Assembly: GCA_964615095.1 (NCBI GenBank)
Contig: CAZTPX010000027.1
Span: forward strand, 12,428 to 76,427
Reading direction: 5' to 3'
Source: JANXQG01 sp964615095
GTDB lineage: Bacteria > Planctomycetota > Planctomycetia > Pirellulales > Thermoguttaceae
Length of the DNA: 64,000 nt
Numbering within the stretch: position 1 is the first letter of the stretch; each line of letters starts with the position of its first letter. Both the position numbers and the translations under genes were made by a program. This document shows, in pieces, positions 33,286-40,834 of the stretch. The notes under the pieces are model-generated. The model was not told where the DNA came from. It did no database searches and saw only the letters and a program-made list of their open reading frames with translations.

Positions 33286-33912
33286 CTAACCGTGCGTATA
33301 GCGGTTCTGCCCGATGATGTTGGGATATGCCAGGCCCAGCATGCGGTAGCTGGCGTAATCCTTGTTGCCGCCGTGCCGCGGGCTGCCGTAGAAGCCCTGC
33401 ATGCAGTGGTCGCAAACGATCTGAAAGAACTCTCCGCAGGCAACTACCTGCCAATGCTCCTTAGGCGCCTGCCCTTTTTCCAGTTTCTCCAGCAGCTTGA
33501 TCTGCTCGGCAGAGGGAAGCTCTTGGAACGATTTGCCGTACAGCGTCTCGCAGGTGGCCGCCAGCGCGGCAAGCCCCGCCCGATAGCGATCGGCAAATCG
33601 TTGTAGCGGCCCGGCCAATTGGCAGTCGATATAGACCACGCAACCCGCCTCGCGTGCCCCGGGGTCCTGGTCCGTGGGGATGATTTGGGCACACACCGCA
33701 TCCAGCAACGAGGCCTCGTTCGCGGTCAGGAATCGCCACTCTCGCGAATGACCGCCAAAGAGCACGCGATTCAGCGTGGCCGGCGCGGCAAACCCCACGG
33801 CCGCGCCTGCCGCCGCGACAGCCGCGACTTTGAGCACCTTCCGCCGTGTAGTTCTCGGCTTGTCAGACGATGCTGCTGGATACGTAGGGGGGGCAGGCTG
33901 GCGCTCACTCAT
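33286..33912 (-). CDS. Gluconate 2-dehydrogenase subunit 3 family protein, Tat-exported
   Basis: A 208-aa protein starting at ATG 33912 (MSERQPAPPTYPAAS) with a twin-arginine signal (TRRKVLKVAAVAAAGAAVG). The mature part, FLTANEASLLDAVCAQIIP, TDQDPGAREAGCVVYIDCQL, FADRYRAGLAALAATCE and DHCMQGFYGSPRHGGNKD, matches the small subunit of periplasmic gluconate-type dehydrogenases. This subunit carries the export signal for, and stabilises, the GMC large subunit encoded 109 bases downstream beyond an inverted repeat. Together with the nine-haem cytochrome they form a three-component membrane-bound dehydrogenase. The substrate is unknown. Confidence 0.9.
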   Translation of the reverse strand: MSERQPAPPTYPAASSDKPRTTRRKVLKVAAVAAAGAAVGFAAPATLNRVLFGGHSREWRFLTANEASLLDAVCAQIIPTDQDPGAREAGCVVYIDCQLAGPLQRFADRYRAGLAALAATCETLYGKSFQELPSAEQIKLLEKLEKGQAPKEHWQVVACGEFFQIVCDHCMQGFYGSPRHGGNKDYASYRMLGLAYPNIIGQNRYTHG

Positions 33913-34263
33913 CGTTGGAAGGCTCCCGCGGAGATGGTGATCTGGGGCAACAGGTTCACTCCTGAGAATACTGCCCCCGCGGCCGGAATGCAATGGGCCG
34001 CTCACGGCAAGATTGTCGCACTGTGGCACGTGGATGTGAGTTTGTCTAGACCCCACCGGGCTCACCCCGATCGGTGAAGGGTTGCTAAATTCTGCTGAAA
34101 ATTCAAGAAAATCCAAATAGCGGTTTGACCCTCGCCATTTTGCGCTTTAGATTTCCTCGGCAAGACATTTTTGCAGCATTCGGGACGTCAAACCGTTAAT
34201 TGCTGGCACTGGCTTTTCACCTTTGCCCCGTTTGGCGCATCTCAAAGCATGGAGAATACATCA
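33913..34263. promoter_or_regulatory. Divergent intergenic region with a 9-base inverted repeat
   Basis: This 351-base spacer separates the dehydrogenase unit (minus) from the DUF1573 gene (plus) and should contain both promoters. CGGTTTGAC (34121-34129) and GTCAAACCG (34187-34195) form a separated inverted repeat that could bind a regulator. I see no confident -35/-10 pair and no gene. Confidence 0.35.
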
Positions 34264-35268
34264 ATGATTCGGAAAACCTCGCTTTTTGTCGTGTGTTTCG
34301 CTTTTGCGGCCTCCCCTTGCATGGGTCAGCCGTGGGCCGCGAAGATGTTCAAGACTACGGAACACGATTTTGGCACTGTCGCTCGTGGCGCGAAGGCCGA
34401 GTTCGACTTTGCGTTCTCCAATCTCTATCTCGACAACGTACATATCGTCACCGCCTATTCAAGCTGCGGTTGCACGAGCGTCGATATCGTGAAGCCAACG
34501 CTCAAGACCTATGAGGAAGGCGCCATTCGGGCGGTGTTCAATACCCCCACTTTCACTGGGTCGCGATCCGCCACCATTACGGTTGTTATTGACAAACCGA
34601 TGCCGGCCGAGGTCCTGCTGCACGTCCGCGGCGTGATCCGCGGTGACGTGGTCTTTGAACCGGGTAGCGTTCAACTCGGCGACGTCCAACAGGGAACAGC
34701 CGTCGATCGCCCACTGCGGGTCAATCGCTCCGGTTGGGGCAACTGGCAGATTACGGAGATCAAATCGTCTAACCCCCATATTTCGGCCAAGGTTGTCGCT
34801 ACAAATCGCCAAAATGGCTGGACCACCACCGACTTGTCGGTGACGCTCGATAAGGATGCGCCGGCCGGCTATCTTCAGGACTATCTGCTGCTGGTGGCCA
34901 ATGAGGGGCAGAGCATTCAAATGCCGTTGGCCGTGCAAGGCCGCGTGGTTCCATCACTGACGGTCAGCCCTTCCTCGCTCTTCATGGGTATCGTTCAGCC
35001 CGGTCAAAAAGTGACCAAGTCGTTGGTGGTCAAAGGGGCACGCCCGTTCAAAGTGCTTTCCATTGCCTGTGACGACAAAGCATTCCAGTTCGCCGGGACC
35101 GATGACGAGGCGACAGTGGTTCACGTAATTCCCGTGACCTTTGTGGCAGGCAGCAGCGAAGGAAAGATAAGCAAGACGATACGGATTGTAACCGATCTAG
35201 GTCAGGTATCGCCCGAGCTATCGGCCTATGCCGTGGTTTCCTCGCAGACGGCGGCCAACGAAAAGTAA
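34264..35268 (+). CDS. Secreted DUF1573 protein
   Basis: ATG 34264 has GGAG nine bases upstream and opens a signal peptide (MIRKTSLFVVCFAFAASPCM). Residues about 30-115 form a DUF1573 domain: HDFGTVARGAKAEFDFAFSN, then the hallmark SCGCT (residues 67-71). Two more Ig-like beta modules follow (about 120-220 and 225-325). DUF1573 domains resemble bacterial Ig-like (ASH/MSP-type) domains and are very common in planctomycetes and Bacteroidetes; function is unknown, perhaps adhesion or scaffolding outside the cell. The 334-aa length fits a three-module protein. It stands alone, divergent from the dehydrogenase unit. Confidence 0.85.
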   Translation: MIRKTSLFVVCFAFAASPCMGQPWAAKMFKTTEHDFGTVARGAKAEFDFAFSNLYLDNVHIVTAYSSCGCTSVDIVKPTLKTYEEGAIRAVFNTPTFTGSRSATITVVIDKPMPAEVLLHVRGVIRGDVVFEPGSVQLGDVQQGTAVDRPLRVNRSGWGNWQITEIKSSNPHISAKVVATNRQNGWTTTDLSVTLDKDAPAGYLQDYLLLVANEGQSIQMPLAVQGRVVPSLTVSPSSLFMGIVQPGQKVTKSLVVKGARPFKVLSIACDDKAFQFAGTDDEATVVHVIPVTFVAGSSEGKISKTIRIVTDLGQVSPELSAYAVVSSQTAANEK

Positions 35269-35397
35269 GAAAAATCGTTCTTTTCAGCGGAGCCGTTATC
35301 GGTTATAGTCCGCCCCCAACAACCGAACTGCCAGCGGAACGGATCGTCTGCGGCTCGGCGGTTCAAAATAAGTTCCCAGCCAAGGAAGGCACAGCGG

Positions 35398-35661
35398 ATG
35401 TCCGGTGGCGTCGATTTTCATCAGCATTGTCTTATTTCTTCGCTCCAGGTCTGCGGACTCCTGAGCGCCGCTCTCTCGCGGATCAGCGAAGGCCGTCGCT
35501 GGCAGGAGATCTTCCAGCGGATCTTCTTCGCGCTGTTAGTGATCATGGCGTTCACCACCGTTTTGAACGTGTGGAATGCCCCGCAGCAATGGATGATGTC
35601 GGCAACAACCGTGGCGGTGATGGTTGTGACCGCGACGTGCGATTTCAGCCGGCCACTGTAA
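35398..35661 (+). CDS. Small membrane protein, 87 aa
   Basis: ATG 35398 follows AAGGAAGG at good spacing. The N-terminal 40 residues are polar (MSGGVDFHQHCLISSLQVCG), then come two hydrophobic segments (FFALLVIMAFTTVLNVW and MMSATTVAVMVVTATC) forming a short helical hairpin. No family recognised. It ends 9 bases before the stop of the convergent SPASM gene. A TATAGT sequence at 35304 could serve as a -10 box. Confidence 0.6.
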   Translation: MSGGVDFHQHCLISSLQVCGLLSAALSRISEGRRWQEIFQRIFFALLVIMAFTTVLNVWNAPQQWMMSATTVAVMVVTATCDFSRPL

Positions 35662-35670
35662 GAGGACAGT

Positions 35671-36603
35671 TCACCCTTCGCTCCAACCGGCCAGATCGCG
35701 CAGGCACCCCCCCGCGCACACTGCCAACCCCGGGCACTCGGCGCAACGCACGGCCGCCTCGCGCCGCCGCTTCAAGGCTCGAAATACCTCGTCGCGGGCG
35801 ATTCGCCTCCAGTCATCCTTGAGCAGGTTGCCCGCGGAAACGGCCGGACCGCACGGTGGAATCACGCAGCCATCGTGCTCGATCCGTACGGCATCGCCTG
35901 CCGCCCGCGGGCCGCAACGGACTTGCTCGGCCAAGGTCCGCGCGGGATCGAACTTCCGCGGCGGATACCAGGAGAACTTGATCCGCTCCGGGCCCAATTG
36001 CTCGATCCAATGGGCGGCGGCAACCAACTCGCTGGCTGAGATGGCCCAACTCGACGGCTCATTGTCGCGGCAGGCGATGGCAAACAGGCGGACCTCGCCC
36101 ACGTGACGGTCTTCAAGCAGTTGTACCGTCCGTTCGATGGTTTTCCAGGTGGACGGCGTCAGCGCGGTCTGGACCGCCAACGGCACGTTGAGCCTTGCCA
36201 GCGCATCCATCGCCCGCAGCGTACTGCGATAGTCGCCGGCACCGACCGGGGCATCGTGGACCTCTGCGATTGCCGAGAGAAAAGGGATCTCGATCTCGCG
36301 CACGCTGGCAGCGGTCAGATCGGCCAGGAGCGTACCGATCATCAGGTCGCTCGCCCGACCGCGGACGCTGACCTGCATGCCCAGTTTGGCCGCGTGCTGC
36401 ACGGCCTGCACGAGGTCGTCGGCCTCCAACCCGGCGGCGGCGATGAGATGGACGCGTTGCAGGCCCCAAGCGGCCAGATGCGAGAAGATGGGCAGCAGTT
36501 GCTGCGGATCGCCCAGTGCCACGTGGGCCGCTTGCGGCAGCGCCGGGCGCTCGGCTAGGCCGACGCGTTCGCACAGGTTCTGCCAGAATTCTTTGAAGGC
36601 CAT
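35671..36603 (-). CDS. SPASM-domain protein lacking the radical-SAM cysteine motif
   Basis: A 310-aa protein from ATG 36603, eight bases after the galactokinase stop. The N-terminal part looks like a TIM-barrel remnant of radical SAM proteins (VALGDPQQLLPIFSHLAAWG, VSVRGRASDLMIGTLLADL, SVREIEIPFLSAIAEVHDAP), yet it has no CxxxCxxC; a single Cys (Cys11) lies there. The C-terminal SPASM region is intact: a Cys in VRCGPRAAGD, CVIPPCGP, then CAECPGLAVCAGGC, enough for two auxiliary Fe-S clusters. So it should bind Fe-S clusters but not cleave SAM. Either it derives from a radical SAM maturase and has a new role, or it is a broken enzyme kept for structure. Linkage to galK may be only positional. 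Confidence 0.75.
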   Translation of the reverse strand: MAFKEFWQNLCERVGLAERPALPQAAHVALGDPQQLLPIFSHLAAWGLQRVHLIAAAGLEADDLVQAVQHAAKLGMQVSVRGRASDLMIGTLLADLTAASVREIEIPFLSAIAEVHDAPVGAGDYRSTLRAMDALARLNVPLAVQTALTPSTWKTIERTVQLLEDRHVGEVRLFAIACRDNEPSSWAISASELVAAAHWIEQLGPERIKFSWYPPRKFDPARTLAEQVRCGPRAAGDAVRIEHDGCVIPPCGPAVSAGNLLKDDWRRIARDEVFRALKRRREAAVRCAECPGLAVCAGGCLRDLAGWSEG

Positions 36604-36611
36604 CGGATGGC

Positions 36612-37751
36612 TTATACGACCGCGGCGCCGTCGGTCGCCGTGCAAACGTATACGGCCGGCTTGTTGCCGGTGCGGGCCTGGTAGGCGCTGGATGTGGCGG
36701 CAACGAAATCGTCGGCCGCGTCAGCCCGCACAATCGCCACGGCACAACCGCCGAACCCGGCACCGGTCATGCGGGCGCCGTAGCATGCCTTGTGGGCCTG
36801 GGCCGCCTCGACCATCGCGTTCAACGCATCGCTGGAGACCTCGTAGTCGTCGCGCAGACTCACGTGGCTCTCGTTCATCAGCTTGCCCAGTGCAGCGATG
36901 TCGCCGCGGCGCATGGCCTCGACCGCCCGCACGGTGCGATCGTCTTCGCTGATCACATGTCGCGCGCGGCGACAGGTGGTGGCGTCCAACTGCCCGTCCT
37001 TGGCCGTGAACATGGCCACGCTCACGTCGCGCAGGGCGCGGACCTTGAAGTAGGCGGCGGCCGCTTCGCATTGCGCGCGGCGCTCATTGTATGCCGAATC
37101 GACCAGCCCGCGCCGCGTCGCCGTATCGAGGACCACCACCGCCACGTCTTGTGGCAGGGGCGCCGGCTGCAGTTCCAGCGAGCGGCAGTCGATGAGCATG
37201 GCGTGGCCCGCCCGCCCGGTCGAGGAGATCAACTGGTCCATGATGCCGCAGTTTACGCCGATCCACTTGTTCTCCGAACGCTGTCCGAGCTTGGCCTGGG
37301 CCACGGCGTCCCAGGCGATGCCGCTCACCGCAGCAAAGGCCCGGCCGGTGGCCATCTCCAGCGCGGCCGAGGAAGAAAGCCCCGCGCCCAAGGGTACGTC
37401 GCCGGCCAGAACGCCTTCCCAGCCCTTGAGTTTCATGCCGGCGTCTTGCAGACACCAGGCCACTCCCTTGAGATACTCGATCCAGCCCGCTTTCTCCTGC
37501 TTGAGATTGGCAATGTCGAAATCGCGGCCCTCTTGGTAGTCGATCGAGTACACCTTGACCTTCGAATCGTTCCGTGGCCGCAGGGCGATCCAGGCGGCGC
37601 GATCGATGGCCAAAGGCAGAACGAAACCGTCGTTATAATCGGTGTGCTCCCCAATCAAATTGACTCGTCCCGGTGCCCGCACGACCAGCGCGGGGGCCTG
37701 CCCGAAGCGGTCCGTGAAATAAGCGACAATGTCGTTCTTGGCCAGCGGCAT
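36612..37751 (-). CDS. galK: Galactokinase
   Basis: Phosphorylates galactose at C1 with ATP, first step of the Leloir pathway, in the cytoplasm. The 379-aa length is normal. The galactokinase signature GRVNLIGEHTDYNDG lies at residues 28-42, the GHMP ATP-binding loop VPLGAGLSSSAAL at 119-131, the catalytic Asp172 in CGIMDQ, and the C-terminal GHMP motif in MTGAGFGGCAVAI near 345. No other gal genes are nearby; the next gene, on the same strand 8 bases on, is the SPASM protein. The enzyme fits the polysaccharide-degrading picture given by the GH2 protein further right. Confidence 0.95.
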   Translation of the reverse strand: MPLAKNDIVAYFTDRFGQAPALVVRAPGRVNLIGEHTDYNDGFVLPLAIDRAAWIALRPRNDSKVKVYSIDYQEGRDFDIANLKQEKAGWIEYLKGVAWCLQDAGMKLKGWEGVLAGDVPLGAGLSSSAALEMATGRAFAAVSGIAWDAVAQAKLGQRSENKWIGVNCGIMDQLISSTGRAGHAMLIDCRSLELQPAPLPQDVAVVVLDTATRRGLVDSAYNERRAQCEAAAAYFKVRALRDVSVAMFTAKDGQLDATTCRRARHVISEDDRTVRAVEAMRRGDIAALGKLMNESHVSLRDDYEVSSDALNAMVEAAQAHKACYGARMTGAGFGGCAVAIVRADAADDFVAATSSAYQARTGNKPAVYVCTATDGAAVV

Positions 37752-37891
37752 AAAAACAGATCTTTCTTCTCAGTGGCAGGAGCAAACAACGAGTGCCGGG
37801 TACAACCTATTATGGTGTTCCAAATCTGAGGCCGTGTCAATGGGGGGAGGAGGGGAGGGGTGAGGGGTATCTTGCAAGCGATGCCGCTCCC

Positions 37892-37991
37892 ATTACCAGA
37901 ATCGCCCGCTGGAGAGTTGCCATTCCTCTCCGTGTTTCATCCGTGTTCCATCCGTGGCCCTATTACCAGAATCGCCCGCTGGAGGGTTGCC
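37892..37991. repeat. 30-base direct repeat at the 3' end of the YdjM-like gene
   Basis: ATTACCAGAATCGCCCGCTG and the next ten bases occur at 37892-37921 and 37962-37991, 70 bases apart, with one mismatch. The second copy encodes the C-terminal SSGRFW and stop of the gene ending at 37963; the first is an extra copy of that end placed downstream, next to short repeats of TCCGTG. Confidence 0.85.
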
Positions 37992-38988
37992 CACTGGCAG
38001 CGGGCGACATAGGCCGATTGTTGGCCGGTTGCGCCGCATTGCCGGGCGACCCGTTGGCCGGAATAGACCAATTGGCGACTGGGGCCGTCGCCGATTGTGG
38101 GGTCGTGCGAGCGGGCAGGGACGATGCCGTCGACCCGGCCGGCCAAGTAATGGCCGGCGGTGGCACAGTGTTCGAGTTTACCGGAACCGTGGTGACCGAA
38201 GGCGACGGGCCAGCCGAACCGCCAAACATCAACGCCAGCGGGGACACGCTGCCCGAAGACTTGGAACGGGTGTTGGCGACCGCCGTATTGTATTGGTCCT
38301 TGACCGCCTGGCCGAGATTCTTGGCCACGTCCTGGCCTTGACCCGTGTAGATCTGATGGATCACGCTCGGATCGTTCATCACCAGGTACGTCAGCAACGC
38401 CAGCTTGCCATAGCAGGCAAAGTTGGGCCACCAGCCGCGGCCGACGAACTTCATCGCCGTGCCAAACGAACTCTTCACATGCGGCCGACCGTCCCATTCG
38501 ACGCTGTAGATTTCATCCAGAAGGAGGTGAATAAAAAAACCCAGGCATACGGCCGCCACCATAAACAGGCGCACGAAGGTGCTTTCGCCATAGAACAGCA
38601 GATAGGTCAGCTCGCCGAAGATGGCCATCGACGGAAAGCTATGGAACATGCCGCGATGCACGGTGTACTCCCGAAGGAAGTAGGAAAGCCCGAATCGGAT
38701 GCCCACATAGATCGTGGCCCCGGCAAGGATCAACGTCTCCTGGGTGAAACTATAGGCAAGCAACCGGGTGATGAGCATAGTGGGCACGACCGACGCGAGA
38801 AAGGTCGTGATCTCCCGCAGAGGGATGCCCGGCCCGCTGTCGATATCGGGCAGGATCCCTCCAATGCTGCATAGGCCGGCGCCGACCAAACTCGTGGTCC
38901 AGGGCACGCCGTAACCGACGTGGGCAAAAAGCCCTCCACCGATGCCGACGAGCGTGCTGCACTTTATATGGGTTGGAAACATCGCCAT
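37963..38988 (-). CDS. YdjM/LexA-binding type membrane-bound metal-dependent hydrolase
   Basis: A 341-aa protein from ATG 38988 with GGAGA upstream. The N-terminus PTHIKCSTLVGIGGGLFAH has the His typical of the YdjM family, followed by GAGLCSIGGILPDIDSG and the second conserved motif EYTVHRGMFHSFP, where His and Asp residues would bind metal. Four or five hydrophobic segments (for example ITTFLASVVPTMLITRLLAY, LFMVAAVCLGFFIHLLLDE) make it an inner-membrane protein. The last 90 residues are a Ser/Pro/Ala-rich tail, unusual for this family. The function of the family is poorly known; a membrane hydrolase or phosphatase role has been suggested. Confidence 0.85.
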   Translation of the reverse strand: MAMFPTHIKCSTLVGIGGGLFAHVGYGVPWTTSLVGAGLCSIGGILPDIDSGPGIPLREITTFLASVVPTMLITRLLAYSFTQETLILAGATIYVGIRFGLSYFLREYTVHRGMFHSFPSMAIFGELTYLLFYGESTFVRLFMVAAVCLGFFIHLLLDEIYSVEWDGRPHVKSSFGTAMKFVGRGWWPNFACYGKLALLTYLVMNDPSVIHQIYTGQGQDVAKNLGQAVKDQYNTAVANTRSKSSGSVSPLALMFGGSAGPSPSVTTVPVNSNTVPPPAITWPAGSTASSLPARTTPQSATAPVANWSIPANGSPGNAAQPANNRPMSPAASGQPSSGRFW

Positions 38989-39154
38989 CGGTAGGGTCTC
39001 CGACGCTCGGAAAGAGAAATTGGGGCATTCAGACATCCTTGTAGCCCAAGCACCGATTTTTGCCAAGGTCAGTTTGCAAGGTGGGGCCTGGCTAGTATAC
39101 AATTCTCCTCTCTCCTTTCATTCCCGCAATTTCCCTAGCCCCACGGAACCCACT

Positions 39155-40582
39155 GTGCAGCCAACCCCCCAATCCGAGCGAACCCGCCGGCTTGCTGACG
39201 CCCCTATTCCCAAACTGCTCCTCCGCCTCTCGCTGCCGGCCATGGTCGGCATGATGACGCAAGGCGCCTACTACGTTGTTGATCGTGTCTTTGTGGGGCA
39301 TGCACTGAGGTCCGACGACGCGCTAGCCGGTATCACGGACGCATATCCCTATACGCAGATCCTGCTGGCCGTCTCGATGCTCATCGGTATCGGGGCAGCC
39401 GCTCAGATTTCGATCAAGTTGGGAGAAAAGAAGACTGAAGAGGCCGAACGCGTTCTGGGCAACAGTGCGACCCTGCTCGTAATTATGTCAGCGGTGCTAA
39501 CTTTCCTAGGGCTGGTACTGTTGGATCCGATCTTAAGTCGCTTGGACATTTCAGCGGAGGTATTGCCCTACACACGCGATTACCTGCAAGTCGTGATAGT
39601 AGCTACCGCCTTCCAGTTGATCGCCTATGGGCTCAATGCGGCAATCCGAGCCGAGGGCAATGCGCGGACTGCAATGTGGACGCTTTTGATTGGAGTGGGG
39701 CTGAATTTCGTCCTCTGCCCGCTATTCCTTTTCACATTTCATTGGGGAATGCGTGGTGCGGCGTTGGCCACGGCAATATCCCAAGGCGTGTCAGCCGCCT
39801 GGGTCGTGGCCTACTTTCTTCGGGAGAAGAGCCTGCTGCGCCTACAGCGGCGTTTCCTGCGGCTGCACGGCCCGACGTGCCTTCGAATCCTGCTGATTGG
39901 CTCGCCCATGTTTCTCATGATGCTTTTCGCCGCGGTGATGTTCGAATCGATCAATTTTCAGACCAAATCCTTCGGCGGCAAAGAGGCAACCGCCGTTTGG
40001 GGCTGTATCTTCGGTCTCTTCATGGTCACCAACATGCCCATCTACGGAATCAATCAGGGTACGCAACCGATCGTTGGTTTCAACTATGGCGCCAAACGAT
40101 TCGATCGAGTGAAGAAGGCCCTCTTGACGGGCATCTTGTATGCCTCGACCTTGACCGTCCTGGGGTTCGTTGTCGCCTTGCTCATTCCCGGGCTTGTCAT
40201 GGAGATGTTCATCAAAGCCGACAGTGCCAACCGCTCGAAACTGATCGAATTAGGAACGCATGCCATGCGGTTGTGTTTCCTCATGTCGCCCCTGGTCGGC
40301 TTCCAAGTCATCAGTGCAAGTTACTTCCAGGCGATACGCAAGCCGCGGGAAGCCACGTTGCTGATGCTTTCGCGGCAGGTGTTCCTGCTCATTCCCTTGG
40401 TCTGGATCCTGCCGAAGTTCTTCCAACTCGACGGCGTATGGATGGCGTTGCCGATCTCCGACGGCGTATCGTCGTTGATAACCGGCGCGTGCCTTTTCTT
40501 CGAGCTCCGCCGTCTGGACAGCCGCCATCAAGCCATGACCGCCGAGAAGCTGGCGGAGGCATCGCTCGATAGGGTCTCGTGA
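39155..40582 (+). CDS. MATE family efflux transporter
   Basis: A 475-aa inner-membrane protein with twelve predicted helices. The start is GTG 39155 (MQPTPQSERTRRLADAPIPK), the only reasonable start before the first helix; no strong Shine-Dalgarno is seen. Typical MATE features are SLPAMVGMMTQGAYYVVDRV in helix one, DAYPYTQILLAVSMLIGIGA, YGLNAAIRAEGN, FGLFMVTNMPIYGINQGTQP and IVGFNYGAKRF. It resembles the MepA branch (multidrug export driven by Na+ or H+). It stands alone, divergent from the YdjM-like gene. The 252 bases after it contain no recognisable gene. Confidence 0.95.
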   Translation: MQPTPQSERTRRLADAPIPKLLLRLSLPAMVGMMTQGAYYVVDRVFVGHALRSDDALAGITDAYPYTQILLAVSMLIGIGAAAQISIKLGEKKTEEAERVLGNSATLLVIMSAVLTFLGLVLLDPILSRLDISAEVLPYTRDYLQVVIVATAFQLIAYGLNAAIRAEGNARTAMWTLLIGVGLNFVLCPLFLFTFHWGMRGAALATAISQGVSAAWVVAYFLREKSLLRLQRRFLRLHGPTCLRILLIGSPMFLMMLFAAVMFESINFQTKSFGGKEATAVWGCIFGLFMVTNMPIYGINQGTQPIVGFNYGAKRFDRVKKALLTGILYASTLTVLGFVVALLIPGLVMEMFIKADSANRSKLIELGTHAMRLCFLMSPLVGFQVISASYFQAIRKPREATLLMLSRQVFLLIPLVWILPKFFQLDGVWMALPISDGVSSLITGACLFFELRRLDSRHQAMTAEKLAEASLDRVS

Positions 40583-40834
40583 TTCCACGAGTCGCGAAGT
40601 ACGTAAGTGGGATTGGCCTGCACGTAAGCGGTTGGATCGAAAATGAGGAGGCAACGGATGCGCCACAATTGTGAACATCGCGCGGTAGGATGGTGGAAAT
40701 GGTTGATGGGTGAATAAGCGATGGGCCAATGACTGACTAGCCGCGGGAACTGGGCACGGCACTTCTCTCTGCACCGCTTAGATTGCGAGCACAACTTGCA
40801 TGGATACCACGCTGCCCCACGCTACAGGGGCACC

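Noticed and set aside
35671..36603. Peptide-maturing radical SAM enzyme with a precursor peptide nearby
   Set aside because: The CxxxCxxC needed for SAM cleavage is absent and no short precursor gene lies next to it.
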